Origin: Cyclobacteriaceae bacterium
Lineage (GTDB): Bacteria; Bacteroidota; Bacteroidia; Cytophagales; Cyclobacteriaceae
Reading direction: 5' to 3'
Assembly: GCA_029880385.1 (NCBI GenBank)
Contig: JAOUOM010000059.1
Coordinates: forward strand, 1 to 8,376
Length of the DNA: 8,376 nucleotides
In this document: in pieces, positions 1-5,900 of the stretch
How positions within the stretch are numbered: position 1 is the stretch's first letter
How the letters are laid out: each line of letters begins with the position of its first letter
The notes under the pieces: model-generated
What the model was told of the DNA's origin: nothing
Database searches by the model: none
Seen by the model: only the letters and a program-made list of their open reading frames with translations
Position numbers and translations under genes: made by a program

Positions 1-1
1 C

Positions 2-430
2 CGGACATTTGATAAAGTCACAGGAAAGCTGGTTCATGATTTTGCGGGCCATGCACTTTCCGTGTTTACCCTTGTTTTTGATCCGGAAGGTAAATGGCTG
101 ATTAGTGGGGGGAGGGATGCGCATTTAAAAAGATGGGATTCCGGGACTTTTGCGCGAGTAGAGGATATTTCGGCACACATGTATGCCATAAATCATATTA
201 CTTACAGCCCTGATGGACAACATTTCGTAACTTGTAGCATGGATAAGTCCATAAAAGTCTGGGATTCATTTACATTTAAGCTGAAAAAGGTAATTGATAA
301 AGCCCGGCATGCGGGGCACGGTACATCTGTCAATAAATTAATATGGATGCCCTATCAGGATTACCTGGTCTCATGTAGCGATGACAGGACTATTTCCGTT
401 TGGGATATTAACTTTGGTGAATCAATATGA
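2..430 (+). CDS. WD40-repeat protein, C-terminal part (5' end outside window)
   Basis: The reading frame is open from base 2 to the TGA at 428-430 and gives 142 residues with no start of its own; an internal GTG at 62 is not convincing, because WD40-like sequence continues in frame upstream of it. About three WD40 blades are visible. Each has a GH- or H-type turn, a core such as FDPEGKWLISGGRD or YSPDGQHFVTCSMD, and ends in a W-D pair (KRWD, KVWD, SVWD). The last blade closes the protein just before the stop, as is usual when the propeller is shut by the N-terminal strand. WD40 propellers are protein-interaction scaffolds and have no reaction of their own. No membrane segment is visible in this part. 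The stop overlaps the start of the downstream DivIVA-domain gene (ATGA), so the two are probably co-translated and may work together. The fold is certain; the specific role is unknown. Confidence 0.88.
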   Translation, partial: RTFDKVTGKLVHDFAGHALSVFTLVFDPEGKWLISGGRDAHLKRWDSGTFARVEDISAHMYAINHITYSPDGQHFVTCSMDKSIKVWDSFTFKLKKVIDKARHAGHGTSVNKLIWMPYQDYLVSCSDDRTISVWDINFGESI

Positions 431-1224
431 AAATCACTCCATTAGAAATCAGGCAAAAAAGCTTCGAAAAAGTACTTCGGGGTTATGACAAAGACGAAGT
501 AACGGCTTTCCTGCAATCCATGTCGCACGAATGGGAGCGGCTTGTGGATGAGAACAAGGAATTGAAGATCAAGCTTGATATCACCGAAAAGGAAATGAAA
601 AAATTGAGGGAGGTAGAATCTTCCTTGTTTAAAACATTAAAAACAGCGGAAGATACAGGGGCAAGTCTGGTGGAGCAGGCGAATAAAGCAGCCGAACTCC
701 ACCTAAAGGAATCTGAAATGAATGCCGAGGCAATCATGGGAGAGGCCAAGTCCAAAGCCAAAGCGATCATTGAAAATGCAGAACAACAGGCAAAGGAATT
801 AATACTGGAAATGCAGGATGCCATCCGGGACATGGAGTCCAGCTACAAATCAGTGGAAAATCATCGTGATAACTTAATTGATGAATTGAATAACCTCACC
901 AGTGACATAATGGACCGTATTAAGCGGACGTCTATGTCGCACAAAAAATTCAAACTCGAAGACCATTTGATCAAAGTCAGGGAGCTTGTGAGGGAATCTG
1001 AAGCCAGGATTAGCAAGGAGCAATTAAACCTTTCGGCCCGAAAACAAAAAAACATTCCATCCATTTCCGGGGCTGACAATGAATCGCGTACAAAACTCAA
1101 CGAGTTTATCCGTGAAAAACAAAAGCCTGCCCCAAAACCGGCAGCCCCTGCCCCAAAAGGGAAACAAGTACCGGACGATACCCGCGATATTTCGGGTAAG
1201 GGGTCTTTTTTTGATCAAATATAA
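427..1224 (+). CDS. DivIVA-domain coiled-coil protein
   Basis: 265 residues. The N-terminus matches the DivIVA membrane-binding domain: TPLEIRQKSFEKVLRGYD at residues 4-21, then DEVTAFL. Compared with Bacillus subtilis DivIVA, Arg18 of the membrane-binding tip is kept and Phe17 is replaced by Leu17, which keeps a hydrophobic side chain there. Residues about 32-205 are strongly charged and heptad-like, with an Ala/Lys/Glu-rich stretch near 85-125, so a long coiled coil is expected. The tail is different: a Pro/Ala/Lys linker at about 233-246, then a short end GKGSFFDQI. DivIVA proteins sense negative membrane curvature and recruit partners at poles or septa; that role is inferred here. The ATG overlaps the stop of the upstream WD40 gene by 4 bases, and folB follows after 14 bases. 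Its partner in this organism is unknown; the WD40 protein is the obvious candidate. Confidence 0.88.
   Translation: MKITPLEIRQKSFEKVLRGYDKDEVTAFLQSMSHEWERLVDENKELKIKLDITEKEMKKLREVESSLFKTLKTAEDTGASLVEQANKAAELHLKESEMNAEAIMGEAKSKAKAIIENAEQQAKELILEMQDAIRDMESSYKSVENHRDNLIDELNNLTSDIMDRIKRTSMSHKKFKLEDHLIKVRELVRESEARISKEQLNLSARKQKNIPSISGADNESRTKLNEFIREKQKPAPKPAAPAPKGKQVPDDTRDISGKGSFFDQI
1126..1158 (+). repeat. 12-bp direct repeat in the DivIVA-like linker
   Basis: CCTGCCCCAAAA occurs at 1126-1137 and again at 1147-1158, an offset of exactly 21 bases or seven codons. Both copies encode Pro-Ala-Pro-Lys (residues 234-237 and 241-244). The identical third-codon positions suggest a recent short in-frame duplication that lengthened the disordered linker, rather than selection on the protein alone. 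Confidence 0.75.
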
Positions 1225-1238
1225 AATTCACTGAACGC

Positions 1239-1589
1239 ATGGGGACTGTATCATTAGAAGGCATGGAGTTTTATGCCCGGCATGGCTATTATGAAGAAGA
1301 GCGGATTATTGGAAATAAGTACAGCGTTGATATTCACATCGAGTTGGACTTTGACCTGGCCGCAGAATCCGACAAACTCGAAGGAACGGTCAATTATGAG
1401 CGTATTTATGCCATTATTGCCGATGTAATGAGTATTGATGCCTTGTTATTAGAGCATCTGGCACATAAAATCATCCAGTCAGTTAAAAAGGAATATCCCA
1501 AAATAAGCAAAGTAACGGTAAAAGTAAGTAAGCACAACCCGCCCATTCGGGGGCTGTGTCAGCGGGCTTCCGTGATGCTCTCTGCCTGA
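1239..1589 (+). CDS. folB: dihydroneopterin aldolase
   Basis: 116 residues, the usual length for FolB. It cleaves 7,8-dihydroneopterin to 6-hydroxymethyl-7,8-dihydropterin and glycolaldehyde in cytosolic folate synthesis, and the family also epimerises the substrate. The start VSLEGMEFYARHGYYEEE and the signatures NLLEHLA-like ALLLEHLAHKI and VKVSKHNPPI are present. By alignment from memory with the Staphylococcus aureus enzyme, the key residues are Glu21 (Glu22), Tyr53 (Tyr54), Glu72 (Glu74) and Lys98 (Lys100); all are conserved. FolB works as an octamer. The gene starts 14 bases after the DivIVA-like gene. Its 3' end overlaps the opposite-strand HesB-fold gene by 31 bases, with the last codons of both genes sharing DNA. 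No other early folate genes (folE, folK, folP) are in the window, though folD lies downstream at 5901. Confidence 0.95.
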   Translation: MGTVSLEGMEFYARHGYYEEERIIGNKYSVDIHIELDFDLAAESDKLEGTVNYERIYAIIADVMSIDALLLEHLAHKIIQSVKKEYPKISKVTVKVSKHNPPIRGLCQRASVMLSA

Positions 1590-1882
1590 TGGTCATCCAG
1601 GAACAAAAAGCCGTGGGTGGTTCCATCGTCAAAATAAACCAGGTGTTTGCCAAGCAAATACATCACTTCAGGTTTGCGTATGTAGATGGGGATGCCCTCT
1701 ACTACGTATGAAATATCGTTTTCGCCGGGTTGATCAAAGCCCAGGGTAAAATCCACACCCGAGCAGCCTTTGCCACCGTTTACGCCTATTCGCAACCCAA
1801 AGCCTTGTGGGACGTTTTTACTTTCGGCCATTTTCCTGATTTCACGGATAGCCTCTGAAGTGATTTTCACAGGTTCGATCAT
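1559..1882 (-). CDS. IscA/HesB-fold protein lacking the C-terminal CxC
   Basis: 107 residues, the size of an A-type iron-sulfur carrier. The HesB/IscA fold is clear: VKITSEAIREIRKM at the start, then GFGLRIGVNGGKGCSGVDFTLGFD, and GIPIYIRKPEVMYLLG in the middle. Classical IscA, ErpA and SufA hold iron or an Fe-S cluster with three cysteines, one in the GCSG motif and two in a C-terminal CGCG. Here only the first is present (Cys40); the C-terminal segment reads DDGTTHGFLFLDD with no cysteine, so the usual ligand set is missing. The rest of the fold is intact, so it does not look like a decayed gene. I recall similar Cys-poor members in other Bacteroidota, but could not check. It is the only minus-strand gene here, divergent from the TM-protein gene at 1937 and convergent with folB. 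The function is uncertain: a carrier with other ligands, or a structural homologue. Confidence 0.85.
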   Translation of the reverse strand: MIEPVKITSEAIREIRKMAESKNVPQGFGLRIGVNGGKGCSGVDFTLGFDQPGENDISYVVEGIPIYIRKPEVMYLLGKHLVYFDDGTTHGFLFLDDHQAESITEAR

Positions 1883-1899
1883 AGGCCAAAGAAAATAGT

Positions 1900-1907
1900 T
1901 AATTTTG
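1900..1907 (+). promoter_or_regulatory. candidate Bacteroidota -7 box (TAATTTTG)
   Basis: A perfect match to TAnnTTTG lies in the 54-base gap between the divergent HesB-fold gene and the TM-protein gene. It would place the transcription start near 1912-1915 and a leader of about 25 bases before the ATG at 1937. No convincing TTG-type -33 element is seen at the expected distance upstream (GTTC is the nearest). I could not identify a comparable box for the minus-strand gene. Confidence 0.45.
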
Positions 1908-1908
1908 A

Positions 1909-1918
1909 AACGATCGTT
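1909..1918. promoter_or_regulatory. 10-bp perfect palindrome, possible operator
   Basis: AACGATCGTT is a perfect palindrome starting two bases after the candidate -7 box, so it would straddle the expected transcription start of the gene at 1937. It lies in the shared divergent spacer and could bind a dimeric regulator. By chance a 10-bp palindrome is expected roughly once per kilobase, so position is the only argument for function. Confidence 0.25.
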
Positions 1919-1936
1919 GGAGAATTAAAATCATTT

Positions 1937-2452
1937 ATGAACACATTCACAGAATTAGCAAAAATACTTGGGCCTGCCTTGATTGTTTTGTATGCAGTAT
2001 ACCTGATGGTTCGTTCTTTTATGTCTGCCCGCCTTGAAGAGGTAAAAATTGAAACACGCCACAAAAACCAGGAGATCGTGGTGCCCATTCGATTGCAGGC
2101 ATATGAGCGGATCACCTTGTTGCTGGAACGGATTTCGCCCAATCACCTGGTGTCCAGATTGAGCAATGCGGAACTTACTGCCCGGGAGTTTCAGCATATC
2201 ATGATCGCAGAAATCCGGCAGGAGTTCAACCACAACCTGTCGCAACAATTGTATATGTCGGATGAAGCCTGGGCGTATGTGTCTGGTGCGGTAGAAGATA
2301 CCATCACGATGATCAATGAGGCAGGTGCCGACATGGAAGAAGGCAGCAAGAGCTTTGAACTGGCACGTGTGCTTTTTGAAAAAGGGATGCAACGGGACTC
2401 CATTCACAATGCGTTGGGTTATCTGAAAAATGAAATAAGGGAAGTATTCTGA
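1937..2452 (+). CDS. membrane-anchored protein of unknown function (DUF7935-like)
   Basis: 171 residues. One predicted transmembrane helix lies at about residues 11-28 (GPALIVLYAVYLMV), followed by basic residues, so the body (about 30-171) is probably cytoplasmic. The soluble part is mostly amphipathic and helical, with the segments IVVPIRLQAYERITLLLERISP and ELTAREFQHIMIAEIRQEF, which I associate with a conserved Bacteroidota family of unknown function; the family name is from memory and unconfirmed. There is no catalytic motif and no cysteine. It starts a new unit after a divergent spacer with a candidate -7 box, and the YkvA-family gene follows only 6 bases after its stop, so the two are probably one operon. 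A minus-strand reading frame of nearly the same length overlaps it, but the TM helix, composition and tight spacing favour this strand. Confidence 0.8.
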   Translation: MNTFTELAKILGPALIVLYAVYLMVRSFMSARLEEVKIETRHKNQEIVVPIRLQAYERITLLLERISPNHLVSRLSNAELTAREFQHIMIAEIRQEFNHNLSQQLYMSDEAWAYVSGAVEDTITMINEAGADMEEGSKSFELARVLFEKGMQRDSIHNALGYLKNEIREVF

Positions 2453-2458
2453 TACCAT

Positions 2459-2869
2459 ATGTCAAACCGAGTGAACCGTATCTGGAAGATGACCCGCCGT
2501 GTGCTGACGGGAAATGAAAAAATTGCGCATTTGCTGACGGATGTCCGCAGGAAACTGGATAAACTGGGAGAGGAAAAGGAAGAGCGTTCACGGTTCATCT
2601 CATCGATTTCCATGATTGTCCGAATGATCAGGGCACATATAAACGGAAACTACCGGTCGTTTTCGATTCGCACCCTTACACTGTTGGTTTTTGGGCTGGT
2701 ATACTTTGTAACGCCCACCGATCTGGTGCCCGATTTCCTGCCTGGCGTGGGCTTGATGGATGACTTTTCATTGATATATTACATATTAAAGAGTGTTTCG
2801 GAAGATATCGAAGCATTTCTTGTATGGGAAGCTGACAATACCGCCCTGACAAATGAAAATAATACGTAA
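2459..2869 (+). CDS. YkvA/DUF1232-family membrane protein
   Basis: 136 residues. The YkvA (DUF1232) signature is at about residues 80-105: LVYFVTPTDLVPDFLPGVGLMDDFSL, here quoted in parts as YFVTPTDLVPDF and GVGLMDD. This matches the family pattern of a hydrophobic helix, a P-x-D-L-x-P-D-F-x-P core and a G-x-x-D-D end. The hydrophobic stretch (about 70-85) suggests membrane association. The N-terminal 65 residues are basic and helical, and a short acidic tail follows the domain. The biochemical role of YkvA proteins is not known. The gene begins 6 bases after the TM-protein gene, and 30 bases separate it from the TIP30-like gene. The two membrane proteins in tandem may form a complex, which is inference from position only. 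Confidence 0.85.
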   Translation: MSNRVNRIWKMTRRVLTGNEKIAHLLTDVRRKLDKLGEEKEERSRFISSISMIVRMIRAHINGNYRSFSIRTLTLLVFGLVYFVTPTDLVPDFLPGVGLMDDFSLIYYILKSVSEDIEAFLVWEADNTALTNENNT

Positions 2870-2899
2870 ATTTCCGCTACACCATTAAAAAAGCACAAA

Positions 2900-3580
2900 A
2901 TGTCGAATAACAAAACAGCCTTGATCGCAGGAGCTACCGGCCTGGTAGGAAACGAACTTGTGCGTCTTTTATTGGGGGACAGTTATTACGACAAAGTGGT
3001 TGTTATTGGCAGACGTTCGTTGTTGATTGATAATGAAAGGCTTCAGGAAATCATTCTGGATGATTTTGATAAGCTGGATCAGTACAACGATTTATTCAAT
3101 GTCCATCATGTGTTTTGTTGTCTTGGAACGACTCAAAAGAAGGCAGGCTCGAAGGAATTGTTCAGAAAAATTGACTTGGAGTATCCGGTAAAAATGGCCG
3201 AACTGGCAAAAGATAAACCCTTGTTTCAATCGTATCATGTCGTGACGGCTGTGGGGGCCTGCTCCGATTCTGCTCTTTATTACAATCAGGTAAAAGGGGA
3301 ACTTGAAGACGCGTTGAAAGGAATGGGGTTGAAATCACTGAAAATATACCAGCCTTCTCTGTTACTGGGCAAAAGAGAGGACTTCAGGCTGCTTGAAGAA
3401 GTAGCCAAAGCCATTAGTTCCGTACTGTCATTTTTTGTGATCGGCAGTCGTCGTGGCCGGATATGGAGTATCCACGGACATGATGTGGCCAAGTCCATGG
3501 TACTTGTCGCCAAGCAGGAGCAGCACGGGCTTGAAGTTTTTGAGCCGAAACACATGATTCATCTAGTCCACGACCTGTGA
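2900..3580 (+). CDS. TIP30/HTATIP2-like NAD(P)-binding protein (atypical SDR)
   Basis: 226 residues with a Rossmann fold. The nucleotide-binding loop is GATGLVG at residues 11-17, near the N-terminus, and VVVIGRRS at about 33-40 ends strand two, where arginines often favour NADP. VFCCLGTTQKKAGS (71-84) and a Y-x-x-x-K pair within LYYNQVKGELE (Tyr128, Lys132) follow. The CLGTT segment, the QVKGELE segment and the QPSLLLGKRED stretch match the TIP30/HTATIP2 group of atypical short-chain dehydrogenases. The substrate is unknown, and several members are thought to bind cofactor as regulators rather than as enzymes. The stop overlaps the GTG start of dtd by 4 bases, so the two are likely co-translated. 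Upstream it follows YkvA after 30 bases; whether it belongs to that operon is unclear. Confidence 0.85.
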   Translation: MSNNKTALIAGATGLVGNELVRLLLGDSYYDKVVVIGRRSLLIDNERLQEIILDDFDKLDQYNDLFNVHHVFCCLGTTQKKAGSKELFRKIDLEYPVKMAELAKDKPLFQSYHVVTAVGACSDSALYYNQVKGELEDALKGMGLKSLKIYQPSLLLGKREDFRLLEEVAKAISSVLSFFVIGSRRGRIWSIHGHDVAKSMVLVAKQEQHGLEVFEPKHMIHLVHDL

Positions 3581-4029
3581 TCGCAGTTGTACAACGGGTA
3601 AGTGAAGCTTCGGTTTCCATTGAGGGAAAAATCAATGGACAAATAGGTCAGGGTCTGCTGATTTTGCTTGGAATAGGAGAAGGCGACGGACAGGAAGATA
3701 TCGAGTGGCTAGTGGGCAAACTGGTAAACCTCCGCATATTTTCGGATAAAGACGATAAAATGAATTTGAGCTGCAAGGATGTGGCAGGTGGATATTTGGT
3801 GATCAGTCAGTTTACCTTGCATGCCAGTACCAAAAAGGGCAACCGGCCATCTTTTATTCAGGCGGCCCGGCCGGAAGTGGCCATCCCGCTTTATCAGCAA
3901 TTTGTCGACCGACTGGAAGCAGAAGCCGGCAGACCCATCGCTACCGGACAGTTTGGGGCCGACATGAAAGTGTCGCTTGTCAATGACGGGCCGGTTACCA
4001 TTCATATTGACACCCAAAACAAAAAATAA
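3577..4029 (+). CDS. dtd: D-aminoacyl-tRNA deacylase
   Basis: 150 residues, the normal length. DTD hydrolyses D-amino acids (and glycine mischarged on tRNA-Ala) from tRNA and so protects translation from wrong chirality. The signatures are all present: IAVVQRVSEASV at the start, SQFTL at 77-81 with Thr80, GNRPSF at 88-93, TGQFGADM at 123-130 and NDGPVT at 136-141, which carries the Gly-cis-Pro of the chiral filter. The enzyme is a cytosolic homodimer with active sites at the interface. The start is GTG at 3577, within the GTGA overlap with the upstream stop. This gives the expected N-terminus with Met-Ile in place of the more usual Met-Arg. It is followed by a 70-base spacer and lepA, another translation-quality gene. 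Confidence 0.96.
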   Translation: MIAVVQRVSEASVSIEGKINGQIGQGLLILLGIGEGDGQEDIEWLVGKLVNLRIFSDKDDKMNLSCKDVAGGYLVISQFTLHASTKKGNRPSFIQAARPEVAIPLYQQFVDRLEAEAGRPIATGQFGADMKVSLVNDGPVTIHIDTQNKK

Positions 4030-4064
4030 CTTCTTGACGGTTCACTCTAACTTATTGGGTGTCA
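4008..4064. repeat. 10-bp inverted repeat between dtd and lepA
   Basis: TGACACCCAA at 4008-4017 (within the dtd 3' end) is the exact reverse complement of TTGGGTGTCA at 4055-4064. The loop is 37 bases. It could be the stem of an attenuator or terminator for dtd, or two half-sites of an operator just upstream of the lepA -7 box. A match of this size within 40 bases is expected about 0.3 times by chance in a window this long, so it is suggestive only. Confidence 0.35.
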
Positions 4065-4066
4065 TT

Positions 4067-4088
4067 GTGCTATTTTTGCACTCTTTTT
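4067..4088 (+). terminator. weak hairpin with T-tract, possible dtd terminator
   Basis: GTGC at 4067-4070 pairs with GCAC at 4078-4081 around a T-rich seven-base loop, and a T-rich run follows (4082-4088). The stem is only 4 bp, so it is a poor intrinsic terminator alone. It shares bases with the candidate lepA -7 box, so it may not be functional as a terminator at all. Confidence 0.2.
4071..4078 (+). promoter_or_regulatory. candidate Bacteroidota -7 box for lepA (TATTTTTG)
   Basis: A perfect TAnnTTTG match lies 21 bases before the lepA ATG in the longest spacer of the window. It predicts a transcription start at about 4083-4086 and a very short leader of about 15 bases. No TTG is present at the proper -33 distance; the nearest (4055-4057) is too close. 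It would drive lepA, folD and probably queE. Confidence 0.5.
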
Positions 4089-4099
4089 AACAACCGTAT

Positions 4100-5887
4100 A
4101 TGGAGCACATTCGAAATTTCTGCATCATCGCACACATTGATCACGGCAAAAGCACACTGGCTGATCGATTGCTGGAGACGACTCAGACGGTCACGGCCCG
4201 CGAAATGCAGAACCAGCTACTGGACAATATGGATTTGGAGAGAGAGCGTGGCATAACCATTAAAAGCCATGCCATCCAAATGAACTATGTCTCAAACGGG
4301 ACACCCTATGTGTTAAATCTGATCGACACGCCAGGCCACGTGGATTTTTCCTACGAAGTTTCACGCTCCATAGCTGCCTGTGAGGGTGCTTTGCTTATTG
4401 TAGATGCGTCACAGGGGATCGAAGCTCAGACCATTTCCAACCTCTACCTGGCCATCGAGCATAACCTGGAAGTAATACCGGTATTAAATAAAATTGACCT
4501 TCCCGGTGCCATGCCCGAGGAGGTTTCTGATCAGATCATTGATCTGTTGGGTTGTAGCAGGGAAGATATTATTCATGCCAGTGCCAAAGAGGGCATTGGG
4601 ATTACGGATATACTGGAAGCCATTATCAAACGTGTGCCAGCTCCGAAAGGAGATCCCAATGAGCCACTCCAGGCAATGATTTTTGATTCGGTCTTTAACA
4701 GCTACCGGGGTATAGAGGTTTATTTCCGCGTATTCAACGGAACCATGAACAAAGGCGACAAAGTAAAATTTGTCAACACCGGAAAAACCTATGAGGCCGA
4801 TGAAATCGGGGTATTACGGTTGGAACACGAACCTAAAAAATCGATAGGCGCAGGAAATGTAGGTTACCTGATTTCCGGAATAAAGGTGGCCAGGGAAGTA
4901 AAAGTGGGTGATACCATCACACACGTCGATCGACCCACCACCCGGATGGTGAAAGGTTTTGAAGACGTGAAACCCATGGTTTTTGCCGGGATTTATCCTG
5001 TCGATACCACGGAGTTTGAAGAGCTCCGCTCGTCCATGGAAAAGCTACAACTCAATGATGCTTCGTTGGTGTGGGAACCCGAAACCTCCGCTGCATTAGG
5101 GTTTGGTTTCCGGTGTGGTTTCCTGGGAATGCTTCACATGGAGATAATCCAGGAGCGTTTGGAGCGGGAATTCAATATGACGGTGATCACAACTGTTCCT
5201 TCGGTTAAATTCCATGCCATTAAAACGGATGGGAAAATAATTCCGGTAAGTGCTCCTTCGGAAATGCCGGACCCCACCACCATATCGCACATAGAAGAAC
5301 CCTATATACGCGCACAGATCATTACCAAATCCGAATATATCGGGCCGGTTATCGCCTTGTGTATTGATAAGCGGGGGGAAATTAAAAACCAGGTATACCT
5401 GACGAGCGACAGGGTGGAGCTGTCGTTTGAATTGCCACTTGCCGAGATCGTTTTTGACTTTTTTGATAAATTGAAGACTATCTCACGAGGCTATGCTTCT
5501 CTCGATTATGAACTGACCGGCTATCGGCAGTCGCACCTGGTCAAACTCGATATCATGCTAAATGGCGAAAAAGTAGATGCTTTGTCTGCCATTGTCCATC
5601 GCGACAAGGCCTATGATTGGGGAAAACGACTATGTGAAAAACTGAAAGAGCTGTTACCGCGCCAGATGTTTGAAATTGCGATTCAGGCAGCCATCGGCAC
5701 CAAAATCATTGCACGGGAAACCGTAAAGGCCCTTCGCAAAAACGTATTGGCCAAGTGTTACGGCGGAGACATCAGCCGGAAAAGAAAGCTTTTGGAAAAA
5801 CAGAAAAAAGGAAAAAAACGGATGCGACAGGTGGGGAATGTAGAAATCCCACAAGAGGCATTTATGGCAGTATTGAAATTAGACTAA
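4100..5887 (+). CDS. lepA: elongation factor 4, translational GTPase LepA
   Basis: 595 residues, full length for EF-4. It binds the ribosome and acts on stalled or back-translocating complexes; its exact physiological role is debated, with links to ribosome assembly and initiation. The GTPase motifs are intact: AHIDHGKST at 11-19 (P-loop), RGIT at 50-53, DTPGH at 76-80, NKID at 130-133 and SAK at 161-163. The EF-G-like beta-barrel follows (about 188-280), then alpha/beta domains including EFEELRSSMEKL and LGFGFRCGFLGMLHME, and the EF-4-specific C-terminal domain (about 485-595) with AKCYGGDISRKRKLLEKQKK (551-570) and KKRMRQVGNVEIP. The protein starts directly with MEHIRNFCIIAHIDHGK, as most orthologues do. 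folD follows after 13 bases, so the two are likely one transcript. In proteobacteria lepA is usually next to lepB; no signal peptidase is present here. Confidence 0.98.
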   Translation: MEHIRNFCIIAHIDHGKSTLADRLLETTQTVTAREMQNQLLDNMDLERERGITIKSHAIQMNYVSNGTPYVLNLIDTPGHVDFSYEVSRSIAACEGALLIVDASQGIEAQTISNLYLAIEHNLEVIPVLNKIDLPGAMPEEVSDQIIDLLGCSREDIIHASAKEGIGITDILEAIIKRVPAPKGDPNEPLQAMIFDSVFNSYRGIEVYFRVFNGTMNKGDKVKFVNTGKTYEADEIGVLRLEHEPKKSIGAGNVGYLISGIKVAREVKVGDTITHVDRPTTRMVKGFEDVKPMVFAGIYPVDTTEFEELRSSMEKLQLNDASLVWEPETSAALGFGFRCGFLGMLHMEIIQERLEREFNMTVITTVPSVKFHAIKTDGKIIPVSAPSEMPDPTTISHIEEPYIRAQIITKSEYIGPVIALCIDKRGEIKNQVYLTSDRVELSFELPLAEIVFDFFDKLKTISRGYASLDYELTGYRQSHLVKLDIMLNGEKVDALSAIVHRDKAYDWGKRLCEKLKELLPRQMFEIAIQAAIGTKIIARETVKALRKNVLAKCYGGDISRKRKLLEKQKKGKKRMRQVGNVEIPQEAFMAVLKLD

Positions 5888-5900
5888 CCACCACACGATC

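Noticed and set aside
1538..1567. GC-rich short stems near the folB 3' end as a bidirectional terminator
   Set aside because: Only 4-5 bp of pairing (CCCG/CGGG and CCCGC/GCGGG), lying in coding DNA of both genes, and no T-tract on either side.
1955..2458. 167-codon open frame on the minus strand, antisense to the TM-protein gene
   Set aside because: It mirrors the plus-strand gene almost exactly, is rich in His, Cys and Phe with no recognisable motif, and would leave no room for the coherent TM protein that is spaced 6 bases from YkvA.
2867..2899. Near-match to a -7 box (TAAATTTC) after YkvA, as a promoter for the TIP30-like gene
   Set aside because: The last G of TAnnTTTG is missing, it includes the YkvA stop codon and no -33 element is present; too weak to call.
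4059..4256. 65-codon plus-strand frame overlapping the start of lepA
   Set aside because: It covers the promoter region and the lepA P-loop in another frame and has no family features; lepA here is unmistakable.
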